A stretch of DNA of 64,000 nucleotides from Parasphingopyxis sp. GTDB taxonomy: Bacteria > Pseudomonadota > Alphaproteobacteria > Sphingomonadales > Sphingomonadaceae. Below the pieces are notes generated by a model, which was not told where the DNA came from, searched no databases, and worked only from the letters and a program-made list of their open reading frames with translations. This document shows, piece after piece, positions 17,406-26,789 of this stretch. Numbering within the stretch: position 1 is the first letter of the stretch; every line of letters begins with the position of its first letter. The translations under genes were made by a program, and so were the position numbers. The stretch covers positions 682,001 through 746,000 of the forward strand of contig NZ_JANQNS010000015.1 of assembly GCF_028279465.1 (NCBI RefSeq), given 5' to 3'.

Positions 17406-18089
17406 CTAATTCGTTCCGCCACCGGCATAAACCGCATCGATATCGGCCCAGGCCTTGCGGCGCATATTGGCCTTCACTTCGTTAAATGCCGGTTGATCCG
17501 CCAATTCTTTCGCTCTTGTAACGGCAATTTCAACTGTCCTTTCGGGCAGGACGAGCTCATCGGCCAGTCCGGTTTCGAGAGATTCGGCCGCGCCCAAAAG
17601 CTGCGAACTGAACGCGAGCCGCCGGTGCCACACCGGATCGAGACCATATTCCATCGCGATTTGCGGGACTTGCGGAAAGGCCAGGCCCGCTTTCGCTTCC
17701 GGTAAGCCGATCTTGAGATCCGTATCGGCGATCACCGTCCAGTCGGCGGCGATGGCGATAATGCCGCCGGCACCGATCGCGTGACCCGTAACCGCGCAGA
17801 CACAGGCGCAGGGCAACCGCATCAGCGCGGCGCAAAAATCGTTGATGCCCCAGAATAGCCGCCGCCGCATGGCTTTGTCGGCATCGGCCGCCTGTTTGAT
17901 ATCGACACCGGCCGTCAGCACGCCGTTTGCGCCTGTGAAGACGAGTCCGCCCTTGGGCGGATCGGCGGCGATGGATTGCAGCAGCTCCGCGCCTTCCTCC
18001 AGCGTTTCCGCGTTCAGCGCGTTCATCGGCGGCCTGTCGAGCGTGACGATCAGCGTCCCGTCACGCGTTTCCGAGTGGAAAACGCTCAT
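17406..18089 (-). CDS. enoyl-CoA hydratase/isomerase family protein
   Basis: A 227-residue crotonase-fold protein, shorter than the usual 255-260. The oxyanion loop is GANGVLTAGVDIKQAA. Of the two glutamates used by enoyl-CoA hydratases, only the second is present (IGLPEAKAGL); the first position is Ile in GHAIGAGGIIAIA. With a single acid/base, an isomerase-type reaction (as in delta3-delta2-enoyl-CoA isomerase) is more likely than hydration. Its ATG overlaps the stop of the S9 peptidase gene (ATGA at 18086-18089). The acyl-CoA substrate is unknown. Confidence 0.85.
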   Translation of the reverse strand: MSVFHSETRDGTLIVTLDRPPMNALNAETLEEGAELLQSIAADPPKGGLVFTGANGVLTAGVDIKQAADADKAMRRRLFWGINDFCAALMRLPCACVCAVTGHAIGAGGIIAIAADWTVIADTDLKIGLPEAKAGLAFPQVPQIAMEYGLDPVWHRRLAFSSQLLGAAESLETGLADELVLPERTVEIAVTRAKELADQPAFNEVKANMRRKAWADIDAVYAGGGTN

Positions 18090-20152
18090 TCCCCGCCGTC
18101 CGCTGTCTCGTCTGTCCAGCGTGCGACCCAGTCATAGACCGTGCGATGCCATTGGAGGCTGTTGCGCGGCCCGTTGATCCAGTGATTTTCGTCGGGGAAG
18201 ATCAAAAGTTCCGATACGATGCCCTGCCGCTGAAGCGCGGTGAAAGCGGCCAGGCTCTGGCTATAGGGAATGCGGAAGTCCAGTTCGCCATGGATGACGA
18301 GCATCGGCGTTTCCCAATTCTCGACATGATGCACGGGATTCCAACGCTCATAGGCGTCTTCGCGATCATAATAGGGCCCGCCGAAATCCCATTCGGGGAA
18401 CCAGAGCTCCTCGGTCGCATAATAGAATGGCCGCAAATCGAAGATACCGGCATGGTTGACGAGACAGTCGAACCGATCCGGCCAGTTGCCGGCGATCCAG
18501 TTCATCATATAGCCGCCATAAGAGGCGCCGAGCGCGCACACCCGTTCGCCGTCCATCCAGTCATTGGCCTCCAGCACGGCGTCGAGCCCGAGTTGCAGGT
18601 CGCGCAGCGGCTTGCCGCCCCAATCATTGTTGATGCTGTCGGTGAAGACCTGGCCATATCCCGTGCTGCCATGGAAATCCACCGTGACGACCGCATAGCC
18701 CTGGGACGCCATGGCGGCCGGGTTCCATCGGTATGACCAGCTATTGCTGAACGACCCCTGTGGACCGCCATGGACGAAATAGGCAACCGGCAGCCGTACG
18801 CCCTCCGCCACGCCGGCCGGACGGAATATCTGGCCGTAAACGGTTTCGCCATCCGACCCTTCGAAGGAGAACTCTTCCCGGCTCGGCATATCGACTGCGT
18901 CGAACGTCGCGCCGTTCACATTGGTCAGTTGCGCCATCGTGCCATCGGCATCGATCCGGTAGAGGTCGGACGGCGCGAGCGCGCTCGCCATCGCGACCAG
19001 CACCGAGCCATCGGCCTGCGGCAATATCGATCCGATGCTGCCCGCACCCGATACCCGCTCGATCCGGCCTTCGCTCAACATGTAGCGGAATAGCGCCGTG
19101 TCGAGATTGTCCTGCGCGGTCAGATAGATGGCCTGGAGGTCCGTCGACCAAGCAATACCGCCGATGCTGCGATCCCAGCTTTCGGTCAGCGCCCGCGTTT
19201 CACCGGTTATCAGATCGCGCAGATGCAGCACGCGGCGGTCGCTCTCGTAGCCTGGCCGCTCCATGGCGACATAGGCGAGGAAGCGCCCGTCCGGCGAGGG
19301 AGTGGGCAGATTGTCATAGGCAGCGTTTTCGCCGGTCAGCAGTTCGGGCGGGCCCGAGCCATCCGCCGGTGCGCGGTAAATATCGAGATCGGTGGAGAGC
19401 GCCTCCGCAGCACCGCCCTCGCGCAGGATGAAGAAGATCGACGCGCCGGAGGGGTGCCAGGCAATCTGTTCCGCGCCACCAAACGGTCGCGTCGGCGTGT
19501 GCCCGTTTAGCGGCCGGGAAACGACCGTCCCCTCACCCGTCGCAATGCCGTCCGCCAGTGCGAAGGTTGCGAGGCGCGATTGGGTACTGTCGTTCCAGCT
19601 GGCCCAGTGCCGGACCATTATTGCATCGTAAGAGCGGCCGCTGCCCTCATATTCCGCTTCTTCGTTATCGGCGCAACTGACCGCTTCGCAGCTCGCATCT
19701 TCGGCAAACCAGATCGCGATCCGTTCGCCGCCCGGGGCTATGCTATATCCGGCAATATCGGCCCCGACATCGGTGACCTGAACGGCCTCGCCCTCACCCA
19801 TCGGAGCGCGCCAGACCTGGCTGGACCCGCTGCGGTCCGAAAGGAAATAGAGATGCGATCCGTCCGCCGAAAATGCCGGAGAACTTTCGTCGCTATCGGG
19901 CGCTGCACGCCAGCGCTCCGGGGCCGATCCGGGTTCGCGCAAATCAAGGAGCCAGAGATCGCCACTGCGCGAATCCGCTTCGAGATCGGTTTCCTGCATC
20001 GCGAAGGCCAGCATGCCGCCATCGGCGGTGACCGCACTCCCGCCCAATCGGTTAAGCTGGACCAGGTCTTCCGGCGTGAAATTCCGAGCGGTTGCGGGCG
20101 CACAAAGTGTAGCGAGCGACACAGCCGCGGCGAGTGATGCAATTTTTCTCAT
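18086..20152 (-). CDS. S9 family peptidase (prolyl oligopeptidase/acylaminoacyl peptidase type), exported
   Basis: A 688-residue serine peptidase with an N-terminal signal peptide (RKIASLAAAVSLATLCAPATA). Residues about 30-400 form the beta-propeller (TolB-like repeats such as SPAFSADGSHLYFLSDRSG), and the C-terminal alpha/beta-hydrolase domain carries Ser544 in GASYGGYMM, an Asp near 624 in GELDFRIP and a His near 656 in DENHWI. It should cleave oligopeptides in the periplasm. The crotonase gene overlaps its stop; a link between the two activities is not obvious. Confidence 0.92.
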   Translation of the reverse strand: MRKIASLAAAVSLATLCAPATARNFTPEDLVQLNRLGGSAVTADGGMLAFAMQETDLEADSRSGDLWLLDLREPGSAPERWRAAPDSDESSPAFSADGSHLYFLSDRSGSSQVWRAPMGEGEAVQVTDVGADIAGYSIAPGGERIAIWFAEDASCEAVSCADNEEAEYEGSGRSYDAIMVRHWASWNDSTQSRLATFALADGIATGEGTVVSRPLNGHTPTRPFGGAEQIAWHPSGASIFFILREGGAAEALSTDLDIYRAPADGSGPPELLTGENAAYDNLPTPSPDGRFLAYVAMERPGYESDRRVLHLRDLITGETRALTESWDRSIGGIAWSTDLQAIYLTAQDNLDTALFRYMLSEGRIERVSGAGSIGSILPQADGSVLVAMASALAPSDLYRIDADGTMAQLTNVNGATFDAVDMPSREEFSFEGSDGETVYGQIFRPAGVAEGVRLPVAYFVHGGPQGSFSNSWSYRWNPAAMASQGYAVVTVDFHGSTGYGQVFTDSINNDWGGKPLRDLQLGLDAVLEANDWMDGERVCALGASYGGYMMNWIAGNWPDRFDCLVNHAGIFDLRPFYYATEELWFPEWDFGGPYYDREDAYERWNPVHHVENWETPMLVIHGELDFRIPYSQSLAAFTALQRQGIVSELLIFPDENHWINGPRNSLQWHRTVYDWVARWTDETADGGE

Positions 20153-20222
20153 GATGCAGTGATAACGCAGGGTTCCGGCGGCGCAAGCACCGCACGCACA
20201 CAGTCATGTTGAAAGATCGCGT

Positions 20223-20684
20223 TTATTCGCGGCCGGCGGCTATCCGCGCGATCTCGCGGGCCACCATCTCCTCGACGAGGCCGGGAAGATTTTCGTCGAG
20301 CCATTCCTTGAGCATGGGCCGCAGCATTTCGCGGACCAGCCCTTCCAAAGGATGCGCGTCCTCGGCATCGCTACCTTCCGCGCGTGGTTGGGCAATGGCG
20401 GTCAACGCGGCAAGCGCGGCATGGCTGGCGTCGATCGTTTCATCGGACGCTATGGGTTCTGCATCCTCGTCGATCGCAACCGGCTCGGCGGACTCCGCTT
20501 CGACGGTGTCAGTCAATTCCAGAACATCGTCGCTAACCGGCGGTTCGGACGTTTCGAGCACGGGCTTTTTCCGCCGCGACCGCACATCCGCTTCGGATGC
20601 CGCGCTATCGCCATCCTCTGCGATGATCTTTTTGATAGAAGCGAGTATCTCTTCCATCGTCGGTTCATGGTTAACGTCGCCCAT
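20223..20684 (-). CDS. popZ: PopZ-like DUF2497 polar organising protein
   Basis: A 153-residue protein from the ATG at 20684 (MGDVNHEPTMEEILASIKKII). It has the PopZ layout: a short conserved N-terminal helix, a long acidic Glu/Ala/Pro-rich disordered linker (about residues 25-95) and a conserved C-terminal helical region (LRPMLKEWLDENLPGLVEEMV) that drives multimerisation. PopZ forms polar condensates that tether chromosome centromeres and signalling proteins in alphaproteobacteria. A TTG start at 20702 overlapping the TolC-family stop is possible; the ATG fits the family better. It follows the TolC-family gene on the same strand. Confidence 0.88.
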   Translation of the reverse strand: MGDVNHEPTMEEILASIKKIIAEDGDSAASEADVRSRRKKPVLETSEPPVSDDVLELTDTVEAESAEPVAIDEDAEPIASDETIDASHAALAALTAIAQPRAEGSDAEDAHPLEGLVREMLRPMLKEWLDENLPGLVEEMVAREIARIAAGRE

Positions 20685-20698
20685 GGGCGCGCCATGCC

Positions 20699-22162
20699 TC
20701 AATTTTCGGGATTTGTCATCCCGCGCTCGGGATTATCGACCGTGCGTGTCGATTGAGTCACAGGCCGCGGATCGTCGTTCCAGTCGAACCATTGATTGTC
20801 TACCCGGCGATAATTGACGTTCGGATCGTAGAGAACGCCACCGTCTAGGCCCAGATCTTGCGCTTCGGCCTGCCCCATCGCCGCGAGCAGGTTAAAACCC
20901 GCGACATAGGCGTTGCGCCGCGCGGTCACGAGATCGACCTGGCTGTTCAACAGTTCCTGTTCGGCGTTAAGAATGTCCAATATTGTCCTCAAACCCACGG
21001 AATTTTCCGCGCGGACGCCTTCGAGCGCGAGCTCATTGGCTTCAACGGCGGTTCCGGTCGCATCGATCACCTGCAACGCCGCCCGATAGCGCGAGAATGC
21101 CGCCCGGACATCGGCCACGACCGCGCGCTCAGTCGCGATCACCGTTTCCTCGGCCTGCTGCAGCCGTGCCTGCGACTGGCGGACCTGCGCAGCCGGACGG
21201 CCGCCTTGATAGATTGGCAACGTCGCGCGCAGACCGACGGTCGCAGTGGTTTCCTCCTGAAAGAACCGGGCGTTATCTTCTGGCGGAAGCGCCGGACTGC
21301 CCAGGGTATTGAGAAAATTCGTATAATTTCCGCGTGCGAAGGCTTCGAGGCGTGGCAGCCGCGTGCCACGTGCTGCGGCGATATCGCGCTCGGCGGCATC
21401 TGCATTGTGCTGCGCCGCTATAAGGTCCGGATTGTTCAAGACGGCAATGTCTTCAGCGGCATCGGGCGTCGCCGGAAGCTCTGGCAGAGGCGGCGGCGGT
21501 TCCAGTTCCTCCGGCCACTCGCCAACAAGCCGCAGATAATTTTCTTCGGCCGCCGCCAGCTCAGCCTCGGCGGAGTCCAGATTGGCGCGCGCCGTCGAGA
21601 GCCGTGCTTCGGCCTGCGCTACATCGGTGCGCGTCAGATCGCCAATTTCGAACCGATCACTTGTTGCCTGCAAATTGGTGTCGAGCACACGGACCTGATT
21701 GGCGTTGAGCTCCACGATATTCCGGTTGCTGATCACGTCGAGATAGGCGGCGACGACATTGGTAAAGAGATTAGCCTCGGTCGACCGCAGGTCGGCCTGC
21801 CCGGCTTCCACCCGATCCCGCGCCGCACGGATGCGATTGCGTACCGTGCCGCCCTGGAAGATTGGCAAGGTTGCATCCGCCTGAGCGCCGGTGGTCCGCG
21901 ACGGTGCGGTGAAGCTGTTCGGCGATGTCCGCACATTCTCGTTATAGAAACCGCTTACGCTCACATTGGGCCGACCATCGGCGAGTGTGATCGGCACATT
22001 CTCGTCATTAGCCCGCTGGCCGGCGCGCGCGGCGTTTAGCGTCGGGTTCGTCTGATAGGCTTCGAGCAGCGCGCCGCGCAGCGTTTCTGCAGATGCCGGG
22101 CTTGTCGCCGCAAGAACCGCTGCTGCTGTCCCGGTCAGATAGATTTTCGCCTTGGCCATCAT
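20699..22162 (-). CDS. TolC family outer membrane efflux protein
   Basis: About 487 residues from the ATG at 22162, which has AGGA about 8 nt upstream; the longer frame to 22327 lacks this and overlaps the neighbouring gene. A signal peptide (AKIYLTGTAAAVLAATSPASA) precedes two OEP repeats: ETLRGALLEAYQTNPTLNAARAGQRA at the start of the first, and NNPDLIAAQHNADAAERDIAAARG at the second. Members form trimeric outer-membrane tunnels for type I secretion and RND efflux. It sits between the pcm-like gene and popZ with no exporter partner nearby, as is common for the general TolC. Confidence 0.92.
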   Translation of the reverse strand: MMAKAKIYLTGTAAAVLAATSPASAETLRGALLEAYQTNPTLNAARAGQRANDENVPITLADGRPNVSVSGFYNENVRTSPNSFTAPSRTTGAQADATLPIFQGGTVRNRIRAARDRVEAGQADLRSTEANLFTNVVAAYLDVISNRNIVELNANQVRVLDTNLQATSDRFEIGDLTRTDVAQAEARLSTARANLDSAEAELAAAEENYLRLVGEWPEELEPPPPLPELPATPDAAEDIAVLNNPDLIAAQHNADAAERDIAAARGTRLPRLEAFARGNYTNFLNTLGSPALPPEDNARFFQEETTATVGLRATLPIYQGGRPAAQVRQSQARLQQAEETVIATERAVVADVRAAFSRYRAALQVIDATGTAVEANELALEGVRAENSVGLRTILDILNAEQELLNSQVDLVTARRNAYVAGFNLLAAMGQAEAQDLGLDGGVLYDPNVNYRRVDNQWFDWNDDPRPVTQSTRTVDNPERGMTNPEN

Positions 22163-22172
22163 ATGGTTCATC

Positions 22173-22823
22173 CTAAAATACGAAAGCCGCCGGACGTTCG
22201 AAGCCCGGAAGGGATGAGGATTGGGCATCGACAAAGGCTGTCGTTCCGAACGCCTCACCCTGTTTGCGCCCATAAACCAGTCGCACCACGCCATCTTCAA
22301 ACATGCCGGAAACGAGCCGGCCGCCATCGGCGAGCTGTTCGATCAGCGCATCGGGCAGGTGCTCGATCGCGCCGTCGATGATAATCACATCATAAGGCGC
22401 GCTGGCGGTCCAGCCCTCAGCCAGCGATCCGTTCGCACTTTCGATATTCGGAATACGCGATAGCGCGTCGGCGCCATAGGCGATCAGCGTCTCATCTTCT
22501 TCAAGTGCCACGACCGACTTCGCGATACCGCCACACAGCGCCGCCGTGTAACCACCGGCCGCGCCGACGACGAGTATATGATCGTCCGGCGTGAGGGCGG
22601 CCTCGACGAGCAGCCGTCCGGTAGCCATGGGCAGGTTCATCCGCCGCCCATTGCCGAGCGGAACGAGCATTTCGGCATAAGCGAGCGCGGCCTTGTCCGC
22701 CGGCAAGAAATCTTCGCGCGGCACGGTCGCCATCGCGCGAACGACGCGCCTATCGTCGACCGCGTTCGGCCGCAACTGGCTTTCCACCATGGCCGAACGC
22801 ATCGCTTCGAAATCGTGATTCAT
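22173..22823 (-). CDS. protein-L-isoaspartate O-methyltransferase family protein
   Basis: A 216-residue SAM-dependent methyltransferase of the PCMT family from the ATG at 22823 (MNHDFEAMRSAMVESQLRPNAVDD). The SAM-binding motif is ILVVGAAGGYTAALCGGI, with ESANGSLAEGW and YDVIIIDGAIEHLPDAL following. PCMTs methylate isoaspartyl residues for repair. The short N-terminus and the VESQLRPN opening are shared by many alphaproteobacterial PCMT-like proteins located just upstream of tolC, whose repair activity is mostly assumed. A GTG at 22859 is an alternative start. Confidence 0.85.
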   Translation of the reverse strand: MNHDFEAMRSAMVESQLRPNAVDDRRVVRAMATVPREDFLPADKAALAYAEMLVPLGNGRRMNLPMATGRLLVEAALTPDDHILVVGAAGGYTAALCGGIAKSVVALEEDETLIAYGADALSRIPNIESANGSLAEGWTASAPYDVIIIDGAIEHLPDALIEQLADGGRLVSGMFEDGVVRLVYGRKQGEAFGTTAFVDAQSSSLPGFERPAAFVF

Positions 22824-22967
22824 AGCAGGGAAGCCTTGCTGTTCTTCTTCTCGTTCCACGCCGCTGTCTTATATCAGCAATACAGTAACGTCAACGCCGC
22901 CTTCTATCGGCAATCGGAAGCGAGGCCAAGCGCGTTTGCCAACGGTTTCGACGAAAGTGCGGTTGCG

Positions 22968-22996
22968 CTTGACAGATTGCCCCGGCTTGCCCATTT
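22968..22996 (+). promoter_or_regulatory. candidate housekeeping promoter for tRNA-Cys
   Basis: CTTGAC (22968-22973), 17 bases, CCATTT (22991-22996), close to the alphaproteobacterial consensus CTTGAC-N17-CTATAT. It lies about 25 bases upstream of the mature tRNA 5' end. Confidence 0.5.
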
Positions 22997-23020
22997 GCCC
23001 GCCCTCGACAGTTGCCGCGG

Positions 23021-23094
23021 GGCCCGATGGCGGAGTGGTGACGCAGCGGATTGCAAATCCGTGTACGCCGGTTCGATTCCGGCTCGGGCCTCCA
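23021..23094 (+). tRNA. tRNA-Cys (anticodon GCA)
   Basis: Acceptor GGCCCGA pairs with TCGGGCC. The anticodon arm is GCGGA-TTGCAAA-TCCGT with anticodon GCA, the T arm contains GGTTCGATTCC, the discriminator is T (U73, typical of tRNA-Cys) and the CCA is encoded at 23092-23094. Confidence 0.97.
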
Positions 23095-23120
23095 AGCTTC
23101 CACGGCGCAATTTTTGGAAT

Positions 23121-23903
23121 TCACCGCTTCGGCGGCCAGGGAAAGAAGCCGCTCGTGCGGCGGATATAGTCTTCATATTCCGGCTTGGCGCGTTTGAGCC
23201 GCCGTTCGAGTAGCGCAGCGCCGCTCCATTTGACGAGCAGATAGGTCATCACGGCCGGGCCGATGAAGCTTGCGATGCCAAGCGTCGTCTCCGCCGCAAT
23301 CAGATACAGCCCCCACCATACACAGGTGTCGCCGAAATAGTTGGGATGGCGGGTGTAGCGCCATAGGCCCTTGTCCATGACGCCGCCCTTCCCCTGCGCC
23401 TTGAAGCGCGCGAGTTGCCAGTCTCCTATCGTTTCAAACAGGATGCCGATAACAGCGAGGCCCGCGCCGAACCAACCGAGCAACCCGACCGAGGCGGGTT
23501 CCGAAGGGATCGAGCCGAGCTGGATCGGCAGCGAGACGATCAGCAGCAGAATTCCCTGCAGCATGAAGACCATGCGGAAGCTGAAACGGTGCGGGTGCGG
23601 CTCCGCCTTGCCGAGCATCGCAAGATAGCGCTTGTCTGGCCCCTCCTTGCGCCAGCGCCAGAAGAGATAGGCAGCGAGCCGCGTGCCCCAGACAGCCGCG
23701 ATGCACAGGATCAGCAGCCGCCGTTCCTCTGATCCACCTTCGGTCATCAGATAGGTAACGACCGCAATGATAACGAAGCTGAACCCCCAGAAGCTGTCGA
23801 TAAAGCTGACATCCTTGATCGCCACGCTGATCGCCCAGAGGAGCACGAGGATGGCAAGGATGACCGCCGCGTTGACGGCAAAGAGAGTGAAAAATGCGTC
23901 CAT
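23121..23903 (-). CDS. DUF1295 domain-containing membrane protein (steroid 5-alpha-reductase-like)
   Basis: A 260-residue inner-membrane protein with about six helices. The C-terminal segment KGLWRYTRHPNYFGDTCVWWGLYLI is the hallmark of the DUF1295/isoprenylcysteine methyltransferase-like superfamily, where it forms the cofactor site; the end has a charged EYEDYIRRTSGFFPWPP tail. Members are annotated as possible NAD(P)H-dependent steroid reductases or methyltransferases, but bacterial substrates are unknown. It is monocistronic, between tRNA-Cys and the carotenoid oxygenase gene. Confidence 0.85.
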   Translation of the reverse strand: MDAFFTLFAVNAAVILAILVLLWAISVAIKDVSFIDSFWGFSFVIIAVVTYLMTEGGSEERRLLILCIAAVWGTRLAAYLFWRWRKEGPDKRYLAMLGKAEPHPHRFSFRMVFMLQGILLLIVSLPIQLGSIPSEPASVGLLGWFGAGLAVIGILFETIGDWQLARFKAQGKGGVMDKGLWRYTRHPNYFGDTCVWWGLYLIAAETTLGIASFIGPAVMTYLLVKWSGAALLERRLKRAKPEYEDYIRRTSGFFPWPPKR

Positions 23904-24037
23904 AGTATCGCGCCCCCGGCTTTGCGCCCGATATGCGGCGCGCGATGGCGCTTGGCCATAGCCTTCTCCCCAGCCTAGGCAGGGCGCCGCGCTTTGGGTA
24001 TCGGTAGCGCACCGCCTATCGGAAGAGGATCGCCCGC

Positions 24038-25492
24038 ATGGAAGTCAAAACCGTCAACCGCGTGGAACCGACGCTGGAGGATGACGGCCATCCCTATATC
24101 GGCGGCGCCTGGACGCCTGTTTTCGAGGAAGTCGATGCGCATGATCTCGATTGCGTCGGCGAGATTCCGACCGATATCTCGGGCGTCTATGTCCGCAATA
24201 CCGAGAACCCGGTCCATCAGGCGATCGGCACCTATCACCCGTTCGACGGCGACGGGATGCTGCATGCGATCCATATCCGGGATGGCAAAGCGAGTTACCG
24301 CAACCGTTTCGTGCGCACCAAAGGCTTTCTCGCCGAACAGGAAGCCGGGCGGGCGCTCTGGGCAGGCATCGCGGCCAACCCCAAGCTCTCCGAACGGCCG
24401 GGCTGGGGCGCGCAGGGTTCGCTGAAAGACTCATCCTCTACGGACGTCGTCGTTCATGCCGGCAATGTCGTCTCCACCTTCTACCAGTGCGGCGAGCCCT
24501 ATCTGCTCGATCCGGTCACGCTGGAGGACAAGGGCATTGCGGATTGGGGGCCGGACGAGGGTATTTCCGCCCATCCCAAGGTCGATCTGAAAACCGGTGA
24601 GCTGCTGTTTTTCAACTATTCGAAGAAGGCGCCCTACATGCGTTACGGCATCGTCGATAAGGATAATAAACTTACCCATTACGTGCCGATCCCCCTGCCC
24701 GGCCCGCGTCTGCCGCATGACATGGCCTTCACCGAGAATTACACGATCTTCAACGACCTGCCGCTCTTCTGGGACCCGGAACTGCTCGAGCGTGACCTAC
24801 ACGCGGCGCGCTTCTATCCCGAACTCGGCACGCGTTTCGCGATCATCCCGCGCTACGGGAGCGAGGAGGATATCCGCTGGTTCAAAGCCGACCCGACCTT
24901 CGTCCTCCACTGGATGAACGCCTATGAAGAGGGCGACGAGATCGTCCTCGAAGGCTATTTCCAGGAAGACCCGCAGCCCAAGCCGCTGAAAGATGTGCCG
25001 CAACAATGGGCGCAGATGATGGCCTATCTCGACGAGCATTCAATGAAGCCGAAGCTCCACCGCTGGCGCTTCAACCTGAAGACGGGCGAAACGCAGGAAG
25101 AGCATCTCGACGAGCGCATCCTCGAATTCGGCTGCTTCAACCGCAATTTCCAGGGCAAGAAGACGCGCTACCTCTACAGCACCACGGCGAAGCCCGGCTG
25201 GTTCGTCTTCACCGGTATCGTGAAGCATGATTTCGAGACCGGCGTATCGGTCGAACTGCAATTCCCGGATGGCGAATATCTGAGCGAACCCTGTTTCGTG
25301 CCGCGCATCGGATCGACCGAAGAGGATGACGGCTATCTGATCACCTTCACCATCGACACCAACAATGACCGCTCCGAATGCGTGTTGCTCGATGCGCGCG
25401 ATATCGAGGCGGGTCCGGTTTGCCGGATCGCCCTGCCCCACCGGATCAGCAGCGGCACGCACGCGATCTGGGCCAACAGCGACGAACTATAG
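24038..25492 (+). CDS. carotenoid oxygenase family protein (RPE65/lignostilbene dioxygenase-like)
   Basis: A 484-residue non-heme iron dioxygenase. The four iron-binding histidines of the seven-bladed propeller are visible at His179 (ISAHPKVD), His227 (RLPHDMAF), His291 (FVLHWMNAYEEGD) and His475 (SSGTHAIWA). NPVHQAIGTYHPFDGDGMLHAI near residue 57 is the usual opening. The family cleaves C=C bonds in carotenoids or in stilbenes and phenylpropenes from lignin. Neither a signal peptide nor membrane helices are seen. AGAGGA precedes the ATG. The thiolase gene follows after 10 bp, so the substrate may be an aromatic or isoprenoid whose side chain ends as an acyl-CoA (inference). Confidence 0.9.
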   Translation: MEVKTVNRVEPTLEDDGHPYIGGAWTPVFEEVDAHDLDCVGEIPTDISGVYVRNTENPVHQAIGTYHPFDGDGMLHAIHIRDGKASYRNRFVRTKGFLAEQEAGRALWAGIAANPKLSERPGWGAQGSLKDSSSTDVVVHAGNVVSTFYQCGEPYLLDPVTLEDKGIADWGPDEGISAHPKVDLKTGELLFFNYSKKAPYMRYGIVDKDNKLTHYVPIPLPGPRLPHDMAFTENYTIFNDLPLFWDPELLERDLHAARFYPELGTRFAIIPRYGSEEDIRWFKADPTFVLHWMNAYEEGDEIVLEGYFQEDPQPKPLKDVPQQWAQMMAYLDEHSMKPKLHRWRFNLKTGETQEEHLDERILEFGCFNRNFQGKKTRYLYSTTAKPGWFVFTGIVKHDFETGVSVELQFPDGEYLSEPCFVPRIGSTEEDDGYLITFTIDTNNDRSECVLLDARDIEAGPVCRIALPHRISSGTHAIWANSDEL

Positions 25493-25502
25493 GCGAAACC
25501 AT

Positions 25503-26744
25503 ATGAGCGCACCCGTTTTCATTCTAGGCGGCTACCAAACCGATTTCGCCCGCAACTGGCATCGCGAAGGCGAAGATATTTTTGGCCTGTTCAGGGCGAC
25601 GCTCGAAGGCGGACTTGCCGATACCGGCCTCGAACCCGAAGAGATCGAGTCCGCTCATGTCGGCAATTTCACGGCCGAGCTGTTCTGCAATCAGGGGCAG
25701 CTCGGCGGTTTCTTCGCGGCCGTCGACGATCGATTTTCCGGCATGCCCGCGCAGCGCCACGAGGCCGCCTGCGCTTCGGGCAGTATGGCGATCCTCTCCG
25801 CCATGGCCGAGATCGAGGCCGGGCGCTACGACTGCGTCTGCGTGCTCGGGATCGAGATGATGCGCAACGTCCCCGGCGACACGGCCGCGCAATATATCGG
25901 CGGCCCGGCGATGTTCTCCGGCAAGGAATGCGAGGATGTGAAATATCCCTGGCCGCACATGTTTTCCGAACTGGGCGACGAATATGCGCGCCGCTTCGGG
26001 CTGCAACAGGCGCATCTGGCCGAGATCGCGCGCACCAATTTCGCCAATGGCCGCCGCAACCCCAATTCGCAGACCCGCAAATGGACCTTCGGCAATGCGA
26101 GTTTCGAGGAGGATGACGAGGCCAATCCGGTGATCGACGGCCGCATCCGGCGGCAGGATTGCGGGCAGATCACCGATGGCGGTGCTGTCATTTTCCTCGC
26201 CGGCGAGGCGAAGGCGCGCGATTATGCTGCGCAACATGGCAAGTCGCTCGAAGACCTCGCGCGTATCGACGGCTGGGGCCACCGCACCGCGCATATCGGC
26301 TATCAGCCCAAGATCGAGGCGAGCAAGGCCGAAGACTATGTCTTCCCGCATGTTCGCAAGGCGGTGTCCGATGCCCTCGACCGGGCTGGCATTGGCTCGG
26401 CGAAGGATCTGGACACCATCGAGGTCCATGATTGCTTCACGACTACCGAATATATGGCCATCGACCATCTTGGCCTGACCGCGCCGGGCGAAAGCTGGAA
26501 GATCATCGAAAATGGCGGGATCGCCATCGACGGCGCGCACCCGATCAACCCGAGCGGCGGCCTGATCGGCTCCGGCCACCCCGTCGGCGCGACCGGCGTC
26601 CGCATGATGCTCGACTGCGCGAAACAGGTGGCCGGCGGTGCTGACGATTATCAGGTCGAGGGCGCGCAAAAGGCCGGGATGCTCAATATCGGCGGCAGCA
26701 CGACGACCGTGGCGAGTTTCGTGGTGGGTGGCGGCAGCGCCTGA
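25503..26744 (+). CDS. thiolase family protein (acetyl-CoA acetyltransferase, SCP-x-like)
   Basis: A 413-residue thiolase. The nucleophile Cys90 is in RHEAACASGSMAI, an essential His near 309 is in EVHDCFTTTEY, and GGLIGSGHPVGATGVRM near the end holds the catalytic His. The lack of the classical GNxSG Cys loop and the VHDCFTTTE motif place it with the SCP-x/acetyl-CoA acetyltransferase subgroup, not the FadA beta-oxidation thiolases. The frame is open upstream to 25365, but the ATG at 25503 follows the dioxygenase stop by 10 bp with AGGCG upstream. It probably forms a two-gene operon with the dioxygenase. Confidence 0.9.
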   Translation: MSAPVFILGGYQTDFARNWHREGEDIFGLFRATLEGGLADTGLEPEEIESAHVGNFTAELFCNQGQLGGFFAAVDDRFSGMPAQRHEAACASGSMAILSAMAEIEAGRYDCVCVLGIEMMRNVPGDTAAQYIGGPAMFSGKECEDVKYPWPHMFSELGDEYARRFGLQQAHLAEIARTNFANGRRNPNSQTRKWTFGNASFEEDDEANPVIDGRIRRQDCGQITDGGAVIFLAGEAKARDYAAQHGKSLEDLARIDGWGHRTAHIGYQPKIEASKAEDYVFPHVRKAVSDALDRAGIGSAKDLDTIEVHDCFTTTEYMAIDHLGLTAPGESWKIIENGGIAIDGAHPINPSGGLIGSGHPVGATGVRMMLDCAKQVAGGADDYQVEGAQKAGMLNIGGSTTTVASFVVGGGSA

Positions 26745-26789
26745 TCGCCACTGGCACTGTCGTTCGCATCGGTTATAGGCAGCGACCCG

